DNA of 64,000 nucleotides from Dryocosmus kuriphilus (Eukaryota > Arthropoda > Insecta > Hymenoptera > Cynipidae), in assembly GCA_038277395.1 (NCBI GenBank), contig CM076192.1, positions 124,941,470-125,005,469 on the forward strand, read 5' to 3'. The position numbers were made by a program, and so were the translations under genes. Position 1 is the stretch's first letter; each line of letters starts with the position of its first letter. Under the pieces are notes generated by a model, which was given only the letters and a program-made list of their open reading frames with translations, ran no database searches and was not told the origin of the DNA. Shown here in pieces: positions 48,569 through 59,750 of the stretch.

Positions 48569-51176
48569 CATCACCCTGCGAAGTAACGGGGGTGGAAATC
48601 CTTCTTGACTCTGGTCCAATCCGTATCTTATCTCTCTACTCTCCCCCTCATATTAATAATATCTCTAAAATACCGGATCTTTTCAATTCCAATACCCCAA
48701 CGATAGTAGCTGGCGATCTTAACGCAAAAAACAAAGCCTGGGGTTGCTTAAAAAACAACCCGAAAGGTAAATCTCTTTTAAAAACTCTCATTCGACACAA
48801 CCTCACCATGGAAGCGCCCCCGGTTCCCACTCACTTCCCTACTTCTTCAAAACATCAACCCGACATTCTAGATCTCTTCATAACAAAAAATATTTCTATT
48901 AACAAAGATGCCTGGTCGCTGCCTGTTCTGAGTTCCAACCATAACCCTGTTCTCATGAAGCTTACTGGTAACCCGGAACTCTCCCCTCCTTCTGAGTCAA
49001 AAATTGACTATCTCTACCTTAAATATCTCCTTGAATCTTCTCCTTTTAAATGCCTTCAGATCCGATCATCTTCCGAAATCGACTCAACAGTCGGTGCTCT
49101 CACGGAAGATATTCAAAATGCTGTTAAACTTGCCACCACAACCAAAGTTATCTCTCCATTCAATCTTAAACTACCTCCTGCTATCCTTCAACTCGTAAAC
49201 AGGAAAAATCAGAATAGAAAGCACTGGCAATCTACCCGTACTCCCAGATACCGCCGCCGCCTGAATCGCTATCAAAAAGAGCTCAAATTCGCTCTTCAGT
49301 CTACTGACAACTCTTCCTTTGAAACTTATATTGCGGAAGCCGAACTATACCCTAAAAGGTGCTGGAAGGTAATTAAATCTCTTAGAAATAGAAAATCTCA
49401 CCTCCCCTCTCTCGTAAAAAACGGTCAATCTTTCTCTCTTGACGAAGAAAAAGCCGAAATCTTTGCAGACTCTCTTAAAACTCAATGTTCCCCTTTTCCC
49501 AGCCTTGACAAATTTACTTCTTTTCACGATGACATCTCAAAGACTGTACAAGACTTTACTGTGACGGACAATTATTTCACTCCTACCTCTCCTAAAGAAA
49601 TCCGCGACACAATTCGCTCTCTTCGTAACAGAAAAGCCCTCGGAAATGACGCTATTAGTAACGGAATACTTAAAATTCTTCCCCGAAAACACATTGCAGC
49701 GATCTGCACAATTATAAACTCAATGTTGAGATTTCGTTACTTTCCTTCTGCTTGGAAGGAGGCTACAGTAATCTTTCTTCCCAAACCTGGTAAGCCTCTC
49801 ATCTCAGCTTCAAGCTTTCGCCCCATCAGCTTGCTCTGCACTCTCAGCAAAGTAGCTGAAAGCATCATTCTTTCTCGTTTCGACGATTTTGTCTCACGAA
49901 ACAACATTCTACCTGACTTCCAGCACGGTTTCCGCAAACGCCATGGAACAGCCCACCAACTTCTTCGCGTTTCTGAATACATTGCCGACAATCTCAATAA
50001 AGGTAAGCACAAGTCCATGCTTCTTCTGGACTGTAAGCAAGCCTTTGACAGAGTTTGGCACGACGGTCTCATTTTCAAACTTATCTACTTAAAATTTCCT
50101 CATTACCTTATTGGCCTAATTAAATCTTATCTCTCAAACAGGAGTATTAGAGCTCGAGTCGGAAACTCCTTATCGCAACCCCAACTTATCACTTCTGGTG
50201 TCCCTCAGGGTTCTAAACTTTCCCCCTCTCTCTTCAACGTTTATTTTTATGACATTCCTGTCAATGATAAAATCCTCACTGTTCAATACGCCGACGATGT
50301 TGGCTTTCTCAATCTGCCAGGGTTATTAAACAATGTTCCTCTCATTTAAATAGATTCACCCCAGTTGCTCTCGATTGGTACTCCAGATGGAGATTTGAAA
50401 TTAATAAAACTAAATCGGAAGCCGTCTTCTTTTCTCGACGCATTCGCACTCCTCCCAAGCTCCTCGTCAACTCTCTTCCCATCGAATGGAGTAATTCCGC
50501 AAAATATCTCGGCGTCATTTTTGACAAGAGACTCACCTGGTCCAAACAAATAATAGCTACACGCAATAAAGCCCTTGGAGCTTTTATAGCGCTTAAACCA
50601 TTCTTTAATAATCACACTGTATCTCGGGCCACCAAAGCTCGAGCCTTCAATGCTATAATTAGAAGCATTTGCACTTACGCGATTCCAATATGGGGCTCTG
50701 CATCCCCAAACCGCCTATTAAAGTTCCAGGGGACTTACATGCGCCTTCTTCGCTCATCATTGAACATCCCCTGGTACATACGCAACAAACAGATCCTTGC
50801 CGAACTCAGCTACCTTCCATTACCGAAGCTGCCCAAACATACGCTTCAAACCTTCGACTTTCCGTGCAAAATCACCCAAACCCTAGCATCAACTCACTTG
50901 CAAATTACGTAAGTAAATCTTCTGACCGTTTTAGAAGGCCGTGCCTTCTTGTTTCGTCAAACCCGTAATCCTTTCTTCTCTTTCCGTGTTTCGCTTCTAG
51001 CGCGAGTGTCCCTGCAGTTCAACTGTCTTGGACCACCATCCTCCGCCCGTCTCATCTTTGGTTCATAACCTCAAGGTTGGTAACCATTCGGGGAGGGGTT
51101 TTAGTCGGTAGGCGCACCTCGCGAATCCGACACTACCCTTCACTGGGTGTCTTTTGAAGATTCCCCCTCCTCGACC

Positions 51177-51211
<35 letters not shown>
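48569..51211 (+). mobile_element. Jockey-clade LINE, 5'-truncated, copy 1
   Basis: It starts inside the endonuclease domain and ends in 31 A residues (51181-51211). It is bounded by GATACTCGAGAT at 48557-48568 and 51212-51223. The 3' part ends with TCCCCCTCCTCGACCTATT before the A-run. It is followed directly by a second copy of the same family. Confidence 0.93.
48592..50960 (+). pseudogene. Jockey ORF2, copy 1: partial endonuclease and reverse transcriptase
   Basis: The open part (48592-50349, 585 residues) begins within the endonuclease: VAGDLNAKNKAWGC, DILDLFITK and SNHNPVLMKL. The reverse transcriptase runs from about residue 330: RNRKALGNDAISNG, FLPKPGKP, SFRPISLLCTLSK, FQHGFRKRHGTAHQLLR, LLLDCKQAFDRVWHDG, GVPQGSKLSPSLFNVY and the catalytic QYADDVGFL. 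One T is missing after GGCTTTCT (near 50312) compared with copy 2, which shifts the frame. The rest of ORF2 (SPSRWRFEIN-type thumb and C-terminus) continues to about 50960 in another frame. The N-terminus and ORF1 are absent because of 5' truncation. Confidence 0.92.
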
Positions 51212-51213
<2 letters not shown>

Positions 51214-51223
51214 TACTCGAGAT
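51212..51223 (+). repeat. Middle copy of the shared target site
   Basis: GATACTCGAGAT, identical to the copies at 48557-48568 and 53280-53291. It lies directly after the A-run of copy 1 and before the truncated start of copy 2. Confidence 0.93.
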
Positions 51224-53233
51224 ACCTCCTGCTATCCTTCAACTCGTAAATAGGAAAAATCAGAATAGAAAGCACTGGCAATCTACCCGTACTCCCAGAC
51301 ACCGCCGCGCCCTGAACCGCTATCAAAAAGAGCTCAAATTCGCTCTTCAGTCTACTGTCAACTCTTCCTTTGAAACTTATATTGCGGAAGCCGAACTATA
51401 CCCCTAAAAGGTACTGGAAGGTAATTAAATCTCTTAGAAATAGAAAATCTCACCTCCCCTCTCTCGTAAAAAACGGTCAATCCTTCTCTCTCGACGAAGA
51501 GAAAGCCGAAATCTTTGCAGACTCTCTTAAAACTCAATGTTCCCCTTTTCCCAGCCTTGACAAATTTACTTCTTTTCACGATTACATCTCAAAGACTGTA
51601 CAAGACTTTACTGTGACGGACAATTATTTCACTCCTACCTCTCCTAAAGAAATCCGCGACACAATTCGCTCTCCTCGTAACAGAAAAGCCCCCGGAAATG
51701 ACGCTATTAATAACGGAATACTTAAAATTCTTCCCCAAAAACACACTGCAGCGATCTGCACAATTATAAACTCAATGTTGAGATTTCATTACTTTCCTTC
51801 TGCTTGGAAGGAGGCTACAGTAATCTTTCTTCCCAAACCTGGTAAACCTCTCAGCTCAGCTTCAAGCTTTCGCCCCATCAGCCTGCTCTGCACTCTCAGC
51901 AAAGTAGCTGAAAGCATCATTCTTTCTCGTTTCGACGATTTTGTCTCACGAAACAACATTCTACCTGAATTCCAGCACGGTTTCCGCAAACGCCATGGAA
52001 CAGCCCACCAACTTCTTCGCGTTTCTGAATACATTGCCGACAATCTCAATAAAGGTAAGCACACGTCCATGCTTCTTCTCGACTGTAAGCAAGCCTTTGA
52101 CAGAGTTTGGCACGACGGTCTCATTTTCAAACTTATCCACTTAAAATTTCCTCATTACCTTATTGGCCTAATTAAATCTTATCTCTCAAACAGGAGTATT
52201 AGAGCTCGAGTCGGAAACTCCTTATCGCAACCCCAACTTATCACTTCTGGTGTCCCTCAGGGTTCTAAACTTTCCCCCTCTCTCTCTTCAACGTTTATTT
52301 TTATGGACATTCCTGTCAATGATAAAATCCTCACGGTCCAATACGCCGACGATGTTGGCTTTCTTCAATCTGCCAGGGTTATTAAACAATGTTCCTCTCA
52401 TTTAAATAGATTCACCCCAGTTGCTCTCGATTGGTACTCCAGATGGAGATTTGAAATTAATAAAACTAAATCGGAAGCCGTCTTCTTCTCTCGCCGCCTC
52501 CGCCGACCTCCTAAACTTCTCGGTAACTCCCTCCCCATCGAATGGAGTAACTCTGCTAAATACCTCGGAGTCATTTTTGACAAGAAACTCACCTGGTCCA
52601 AGCAGATAACTGCTACCCGCAACAAAGCTTGTGGAGCTTTTACAGCGCTAAAACCGTTTTTTAATAATCAAACTGTTTCCCGGGCCACTAAAACCCGTGC
52701 TTTTAACGCTATAATTAGAAGTATTTGTACTTACGCGATTCCAATATGGGGCTCCGCGAGCCCAACTAGCCTGTCAAAGCTCCAGGAGACTTATATGCGC
52801 CTTCTCGCTCCTCTCTAAACATTCCCTGGTTTATCCGCAACAAACAAATCCTTGCGGAAACCAAACTCCCCTCTATCTCAGACGCTGCAAAATTATATGC
52901 TGCGAATCTCCGTCTTTCGGTACAGAATCACCCTAACCCCAGCATTAATTCACTTGCAAATTACGCAAGTAAACCATCTGACCGTTTCAGAAGGCCGTGC
53001 CTTCTTGTCCCGTCAGACTCTTAAATCCTTTCTTGTATTACGTGTTTCGCTTCAAGCGCGAGTGTCCTTGCAGTTCTACTGTCTTGGACCACCTTATTTC
53101 GCCCGTCTTATTTTGGTTTATAACCTCAAGGTTGGTAGCCAACGGGGAGGGGTTTTAGTCCGTAGGCGCTCCTTGCGAATCCGACACTACCCTTTACTGG
53201 GTGTCTTTTGAAGATTCCCCCTCCTCGACCTGA

Positions 53234-53264
<31 letters not shown>

Positions 53265-53279
53265 AAGAAAAAAAAAAAA
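51224..53279 (+). mobile_element. Jockey-clade LINE, 5'-truncated, copy 2
   Basis: It begins at ACCTCCTGCTATCCTTCAAC, which corresponds to about 49173 in copy 1, so it is truncated further. It ends in an A-run with two G interruptions (53236-53279). The two copies differ by many substitutions and by different frameshifts, so copy 2 is not a recent duplicate of copy 1. Confidence 0.93.
51370..53030 (+). pseudogene. Jockey ORF2, copy 2: reverse transcriptase
   Basis: The open part (51370-52818) covers the reverse transcriptase from RNRKAPGNDAINNG to the thumb and C-terminal region (WRFEINKTKSEAVFFSRRL, KYLGVIFDKKLTWSKQI, CTYAIPIWGSASP). YADD is intact. Near 52280-52306 a two-base and a one-base insertion replace SPSLFNVYFYDIP with SPSLSSTFIFMDIP and restore the frame. 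One base is lost near 52812 relative to copy 1, which ends the frame early; a C-terminal piece continues to about 53030. Confidence 0.92.
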
Positions 53280-53291
53280 GATACTCGAGAT

Positions 53292-53466
53292 CAGTTGACG
53301 AAAGTCGACAGCAAGAGCGTCACCCGCTCTAACTCTTGCTGCCTTCGCCTCTCGGACTCGCCGCCTGCCAACCGGACTGCTACCTCCAGACGACCAACTC
53401 TCTCCGCTCTAGCGTGGGAGGCGGAATAAAGGATTGGAAACAGAATTTTGAAAGGACTCATTTGTT
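53292..53466 (+). other. GC-rich LTR-like sequence, right part
   Basis: Continues the block at 48310-48568. It contains AGTCGACAGCAAGAGCG, a CT-rich stretch and GGAATAAAGGATTGG (possible polyadenylation signal). It ends where the MITE begins. Confidence 0.45.
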
Positions 53467-53709
53467 ACTGTCCACGACAAAACGTGCCTTAGCTTCAAAA
53501 AATCAAATTTGAGTTTTTGTTGCAGTTTGATAGATTTTGAGTTGCTGTTACACACGCAAAAATCAAAAATTGTTTATGTCAATTACTTTTGACACTATAA
53601 CGTTTCAAAGATGCCCCACTCTTCGATTTCCTCGTTTCTGCTTCTACTTCAATCGCTTGCCCTGTAAAATTCACTTTTGGGAGCTAAGGCACGTTTTGTC
53701 GTAGACAGT
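53467..53709. mobile_element. MITE with terminal inverted repeats of 28 bases
   Basis: The left end ACTGTCCACGACAAAACGTG (continuing CCTTAGCT) is mirrored by AGCTAAGG then CACGTTTTGTCGTAGACAGT at the right end, with one mismatch. The 243-bp length and non-coding interior fit a miniature DNA transposon. No clear target duplication was found and the superfamily is not assigned. Confidence 0.82.
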
Positions 53710-53910
53710 CACATTTTTGTTTTTTTGGACGGCACGTCCAACAGCTCTACCAACTGTCCTAAGGACAAAAACTGTCGTTGACCCCTTACTTCCTTATCCT
53801 AATTTTTTTCTTGGTGTTGATTTTTGGCAATTTTTTTTTTGTGTTATTATCATTTCACTTTTGTGTGCTGGCGTGATTCTTGTTATTTTTATTTATTATA
53901 AAATTGTTGA

Positions 53911-54170
53911 ACGAGCCACGAGGTAGCCACAAGGTACCTCGTGGTCTGAGTGCAACGCACGTCACTCTGTGAATGCCCCCCCCCCCCCCCCCCAGGGCCG
54001 CATTCCAGTGCTGACTCGTTAGCCTCGAGGGATTTATCCCAAAAACTGTGGAACGCGCCACGAGGTAGCCACAAGGTACCTCGTGGTCTGAGTGCAACGC
54101 ATGTCACTCTATGAATGCCCCCCCCCCCCCCAGGGACGCCTCGTTAGCTTCGAGGGATCTATCCCACAAA
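53911..54170 (+). repeat. Tandem duplication of about 141 bases with hairpin and C-tract
   Basis: Two units share a ten-base-stem hairpin (CCACGAGGTA, nine-base loop, TACCTCGTGG), then GTCTGAGTGCAACGCA, then GTCACTCT, then a C-run (53977-53993 and 54118-54131) followed by AGGG, then CGTTAGC and CGAGGGAT. The second unit lacks about 20 bases after its C-run. Confidence 0.9.
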
Positions 54171-54224
54171 TTCGGACGCACAACGCAACGGACAGACGAA
54201 TGGGCTTAAACCCACGTCAGTTTA

Positions 54225-54985
54225 TTTAAAATAGCGATACTTTAAATTATCGGAAAATAAAAATTCTGAATTATACAAATAACAAATTTAAAAATATCCA
54301 AAATTAAAATTGTTCGTTGATTCATTTATTTATGACTTATTTAAAAAGTAACTGAAATTACGATTAAAATTATAAAAATTAAAGTTAATGTAAAATTACC
54401 CAAAGTAAGTATTTAGTTATAAAAAATAAATAATGTTAAAATTGATAGTACTCATAAAAAATGACAAAAGGGAAGTAACAAAAAAGAAAATTGTCAAAAA
54501 TACAAATAAAAAACTATAGACTATTCGAATATAAGAATTTTATATATAATTTTATAATAATAAACTTTAAAATATTCGAAAGTAAAGTTATTAATATATT
54601 TATTTATTTATAATTTATTTAGAAAAATTAAAACTACTATTAAAATGATTAGAATTTAGAAAAATTTAAATAGTTCTAGTAAAATAATACTGAAATTAAT
54701 TTAAAATTACCAATAATAAATATTTAATTATGAAGTAAATAATACTAATAATCGATGAAATTTATAAAAGGTTTAAAAAAATACAAATTAACAAAAAAGA
54801 AAATTGTGGAAAATAAAAATTACGAATTATAAACTTTACGAAATTTAAGATAAAGAGATTTTTAATTAGCAGAAAATAAAAATTTTAAATTATACATATA
54901 AAAAGATTAAGAATATCCGAAAGTAAAATTATTATATTGCGATTTAATAATCTAATTATTATTCACCTTTTTTAAATTAAAATCA
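54225..54985 (+). repeat. AT-rich satellite-like array, continued
   Basis: The same repeat as 46640-47790: TTAAATTATCGGAAAATAAAAATTCTG and the AATTACCCAAA and AATTGATAG phrases recur. The insertion of the intervening elements split one array. Confidence 0.7.
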
Positions 54986-56295
54986 GGGGGGGGGGGGGGG
55001 TCTCAGGCAATGGTGCCCGCTAAGTCCATTCTTATTTAGCATAGTCTTAGCAAACCTAGAAGAGAAAATGGAAAAGAATCGTAAAGGAGGTACAGTTCTA
55101 GGAAATAAAGGAATATTCTCAATAGCGTACGCGGACGATGTGGTGCTTCTAGCAGAGAACGAAAATGCAATGAGCTATCTATTGAAAGGATTCGAAAAGT
55201 TTGGGAGAGAGAAAGAATTGACAATTAATGTGACGAAGACAAAAATGGTATATGGACGGAGGATAAGTGGAGAAATGGTGGAAATGGAAGAGTAATTTTG
55301 TTACTTAGGATTTTGGTTCGAAGCGGGAGGTGGAGGTGATCTACAGGTAAAAAAAAGGAACTGCCCAGGTTATATGTTGAGAGAAGATACAGGGAGAGAG
55401 AGATATTGGTAACATGGTAGAGAAAAAAGGTTTGGAACTTCGAAGAGAAACTTAAGAGTGGTAAGTGTAGCAAAATAGTACAAGTGTGCCAACAGGAATT
55501 AGTAAATGGAGAGGCGAGAGGTAACACGGGACATACAAAATGGGAGGAGGAGAGATGGCAAGTTAGAAACGAATGGAGAATGTGTGACGAGGGGAGCAAG
55601 TGGCAGGAGAATGAAGGGGAAATGAGTAAGAGTCAGGAAGAGAAGAGGTGGGAAAAGATTAGAGGGTCAAAATATAATAAATGGTGTAATTGCGTCAAGA
55701 TGGAAGGAGTTCCAGAATATTTAGGAAAATTGAAAAAGGAGTGGAGGTGGGCCAGGATGATACTTTTCAGAATGGGTGGAGGCATGAATGAATGTAAATA
55801 TTGGATGAGTGAAGAAATGAATATGTGCGGGGTATGTCGGTATGAAAGGGAATCATGGGAGCACGTGTTGGAGAGGTGCACAGCCGAAGAGGAAAGGGGA
55901 AAGATCTTAGTAAATAAAGTTAGGTGGATACTGAGCGGTTGTGTACAAGGGAAAACTGGGTGAAGAGCTTAGAACAGAAAAGGGAAGAGAGGATGTATGG
56001 GGGAGGAGAAAACCAAAATCAAAACTGAAATATGTACAAGGAAACATAGTGTTGCGTGACTTGGAAAAGCTTGAAGAATAATGGTAAGAGGAAACGGAAG
56101 CCCTGGAAGGTCTCGCGCACTTGCTAGATATTAGATAATAGACAGTAAGATAGTATTTAAGATTTTAAGAACTTTTACATAATGAAGCGATAATAGGTTA
56201 AGGTAAGCAGAAGTCATAGTGGTTAGTAAAATTGTGAAATATGTAAAGGGAACGGAGCCCTCAAACCCGTAAGGGAGATTAATAAACGAATCAAT
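54986..56295 (+). mobile_element. Non-LTR retrotransposon fragment, plus strand
   Basis: Starts after a run of 15 G residues (54986-55000), enters the reverse transcriptase in mid-domain, and ends with the 3' UTR phrase CTCAAACCCGTAAGGGAGATT. It is the same family as the minus-strand element at 19722-24990. Part of the domain between 55300 and 55480 is degraded or missing. Confidence 0.85.
55018..55963 (+). pseudogene. LINE reverse transcriptase and C-terminal zinc finger, fragment
   Basis: The first piece encodes GTVLGNKGIFSIAYADDVVLLA (catalytic YADD intact) and GREKELTINVTKTKMVYGRR, ending at a stop near 55293. After frame breaks, 55484-55963 encodes a charged region and then NECKYWMSEEMNMCGVCRYERESWEHVLERC, in which C-x2-C, H and C make a zinc finger typical of LINE ORF2 C-termini. 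The fragment lacks the endonuclease and the first half of the reverse transcriptase. Confidence 0.86.
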
Positions 56296-58440
56296 TAATC
56301 ATCAATATTATATTTATTTATAATACAATAAAAAAAATTATGGGTAACTATAACTCTAATATATTTACTAGAATTTTGAAAGAAGTGTAAAGAAATGGGC
56401 TATGTGAAAAATATAAAAGTTTAATCAAGAAACGCGATTTCGAAATATATTTTCAACTTTACTGAAAGAAGTAGAAGGTTGTATTTCTAAACCTGTAAGT
56501 AAACTAGTCACCTCCACCAATCTAAAACATTTGCATGTCATTACTCCATTATGGAAAAACAAAAATTATCTAAATTCTGCTACCTACGAGATGCAAGAAC
56601 CACTACCCCCCCCCCCCCCAGGGAAAAAAGTGGTTGGACGACTTTTTTAGAGGAGGGTGTAAACGAATACCTTAATCTTAGTCAAATTCGAACTACACTT
56701 GCTTTTCCGATTTACTTTTTGACACTTCCCTCACTCTAGAATCCGACGCAGTTTAGTTTATCTTATTTTAATTTATTTCATTTTATTTTATTTTATTTTA
56801 TTTTGCTCCATTTTATTTCATTTTATTCTATTTCATTTTATTTTACTTTATTTTATTTTATTTTAGTTTCTTTCCTCTTATTTTACTTACTTTATTTTTT
56901 TTATTTTGTCTCCTTGCCCGACTTTTCCACGTTCGCGAAGATAACAAAAATTTTTACGAAAGTGTATGTTAATTAAAAGAAGATTGCAAAAACGGGACGC
57001 GTGAGAAAAATAAGAGTTTATTCAAAAAACACGATTGTGGAAAATATTTTTAACTTTATCGAAAAAATAAGAAGGCACTTTCTTGTAACTAGACTACCTA
57101 TGTCACCTAATTCCCCAAGTGTTTTCAGTTTTCTTCATAGTGGAAAAACAAGATTTGTTTACTCACTTGTCTATTTAACATTAAATTATTCAGGCGAGGT
57201 AATTTTCTAGTCATGCAGCTTTTTCATATTTTCAAGTTTGGGCATCCTTTTTTTTAAATAAATCCTTTTCTACCCGCAAATGAAAAATCAAGAGTGGGAA
57301 GTCGAAAAAGTTAATTTAGTTAAAAGCCTTTACATCAATTTTAGCATCCATCGTTATTCTTAGGAGCCTGATTCTTTTTGAAATATCTTTTTTTAAATTC
57401 TAAAATGAAAAATAAAGTTCGAAAGAGAATTATATTATTTACGAATTATATGATAAAAATAACGAATTATAAAATTACCAAATTCGAAATTTCCTACAAA
57501 TTCTTCAATTTCAGAAATATGAAATTGCTGAAACTTAAGGCTTCTGAAATTAGAAATGCTGAAAATAAATATTCTATTATTTAATAATGAATAACAAATA
57601 TTAATTGGAGGGTAATGAAAAACAATTTGAAAATAAACAGTGAATATAAAAGTCAACATAAAAGAAAATTATCGAAAATACAAATTAACAGATTATAAAA
57701 TATACTTAATTAAAAATAACAAACTTAATTATCGAAAAATGAAAATCCCAAATTTTCAAATCTTCAAGTTCGTCAATTTTATTGAAAAATTCTTAATTTC
57801 TATATTTCGGAAAGTTGAAGTTCCGGAAATTGAAGAATTTAGGGGAAATTTATAATTAAGAAACTTTCTAATTCACTAATTGTATAGATCGTAAATTGAA
57901 TAATTCGGCAAATTTTAATTGTGGATATTTTTAAATTCTTTATTCGTAAAATTTCAGATTTTTAGTTTTCGGTCATTAAAAATTTTTAATTTTGTAAATT
58001 TTATAACTCGTCCATTTGCATTTTCGATAATTTTCTCTTCTGTTAGTAGCAATGTTCGATATTTATTGTCTCGTTAATTTTTATTAGTCTCATTAATATT
58101 TATTTCATAATTTCATTTAATAGGTAATGAAGAAATATTCGATTATATATTTGTAAAGCAGCAATAGCGGTTAGAATTTTTTATAAACAACTCATTATTA
58201 TACAAAATTAAATTTAAACTTAACTTTTATATTTAAATTTAAATTTTTTATTTTTACAGTGGATTTATTAATAAGAAAGGTTAAAATTTATTTCCTGTTT
58301 TTTATTATTTTCTTAAGTTAATCCTTGAATTATTACTAAAGTTAACTATTCACGTCTTTCAACGTCAATTTTAAAACACAAAAAATTTATAAACTTCATT
58401 TAAATATATAAGTTCAGGCGGGGTAGTTTTAAAAAGGTGG
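56296..58440. repeat. AT-rich repeats, (ATTTT)n run and C-tract
   Basis: A direct repeat of about 600 bases: GTGAAAAATATAAAAGTTTA (56401) resembles GTGAGAAAAATAAGAGTTTA (57001), and the ends CATTATGGAAAAAC and CATAGTGGAAAAAC match too. There is a 14-base C-run at 56606-56619. An (ATTTT)n-type run spans 56755-56910. Satellite-like AT tracts continue at 57420-58150. No gene is supported; the open frames are AT-rich artefacts. Confidence 0.6.
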
Positions 58441-58860
58441 TTATTTTAAAAAAGCTATACTAGCGTCCGTGTGGACATTTACCAAACTAAATACCAGTCA
58501 ACAACATAAGATGACAACATTAGAGATGCGTTATCTTCAACTTCGGAAATCAAAGTTCCAGTGCGTCACAGTGCTTACGATTTCCGAGATTGAAGTTGAA
58601 AGTGAGTATAATTCATAATTTACATTTGCAGGCTATTCATTTCTCTAACAAAATATAATTTCTTTATGCTTCCAAGTATTTTTTTAACCCTGCAGTTGCT
58701 TGCTTACAATTACCCCAAAACTTAGAGTCCTGGGGTAATTGTAAACACAATTTTGCTACTCTTTTAGACTCTAATTTCATGATCTTTTGAACATTGGGTT
58801 GGTGTTCACAAGTTATATCATGTCTTATAATAATGTCTTATAACTGTGTCTTGTGTATTC
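58441..58860. other. Flank of the pogo-like remnant, nothing coding
   Basis: Moderately AT-rich. TTCTTGTAG at about 58858-58866, just before the coding part, could be a splice acceptor. Confidence 0.4.
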
Positions 58861-58866
58861 TTGTAG

Positions 58867-59750
58867 GTACCCACAGGTGCCCGCAAGATTGTTAAACAAA
58901 GCCTGCAGGAAACAATGTCCTCCAAGCACACTCTTAGTGGTTTCGTTTCAACTGGAATTTTTCTTTTGGATGAAAAGAAAATTCATGAAGAACTATTTGA
59001 TCCTTTTGACTTGTTTCGTTACAACAAAACGGAAGATAACAATCCATGGCGCTCAAGGGAATGCTGATGATTTACTTCCGGCGCCTGATGTCGCTGAAGA
59101 TCATGGATGTGGTGAGATCGTTCCTCTAAAGGATGATCCTGAAGATCGTGAAGAACGTGTCATCTTTGATTTAAACATCCCTCGAACTGATAATGAATAG
59201 GTTGAAAGAAATGAACATGATACAGGAAATACGGACATGGTGGCTATTTTTACGAGAAGTATGTCAAGCACTAAAGCTTCAACGTTGCCTGTCAGCCCTT
59301 TAAAAAGACCTGGAACCCGTCTCAAAAACCAAACATACAGAGAGGTCCTCACAAGAGAGGAAGTCATGTCAAGATTAAAAGAAGCAGAAGAGGAAATGAA
59401 AAAACCCCGAAAGAGGAAGAAAGTAGAAAGAAGACAAGAGTAGAAAGAACCGAAAGGTATCAGAAGAACCAAGCAAAAGAAGAGGTGAAAAAATTGAGGA
59501 CTATTTAGAAAGTGAAAAAGAGGGCATGCAAGACGAGGTGATTGCTAATGTCGCAGAAGAAATAATAATGAAAAAAATGACCCCCTCCAAATTCATTCTT
59601 GTTGACATCGAAGGAGGTGGAAGAATGAAGGGTCACATTTATGTGTGCAGAGTTGATGCTGTTACAATGAGTGATATGGAAGTTACTGCTTTAAAAAGCA
59701 TGGACAGTGGAAAAACAAAATTTATTCTTGTGGAACATGACAAACTTTGA
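58867..59750 (+). pseudogene. pogo/Tigger-like transposase, C-terminal remnant
   Basis: The end of a DDE transposase, read in three frames. Frame one (58885-59063) has KHTLSGFVSTGIFLLDEKKI, matching the GF..TGI.P..... pattern that closes the DDE domain of pogo/Tigger and jerky-like proteins. The middle frame (59237-59443) has LPVSPLKRPGTRLKNQ followed by a Lys/Arg/Glu-rich segment, typical of the low-complexity linker. The last frame (59526-59750) has KFILVDIEGG, GHIYVCRVDAV and KTKFILVEHDKL, which resembles the terminal YV..V/FIFPE motif of these proteins. The catalytic part and N-terminus are absent. Confidence 0.65.

Noticed and set aside
49737..52130. Minus-strand frames repeated in both Jockey copies
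   Set aside because: They are antisense to the reverse transcriptase and are present twice only because the element is present twice.
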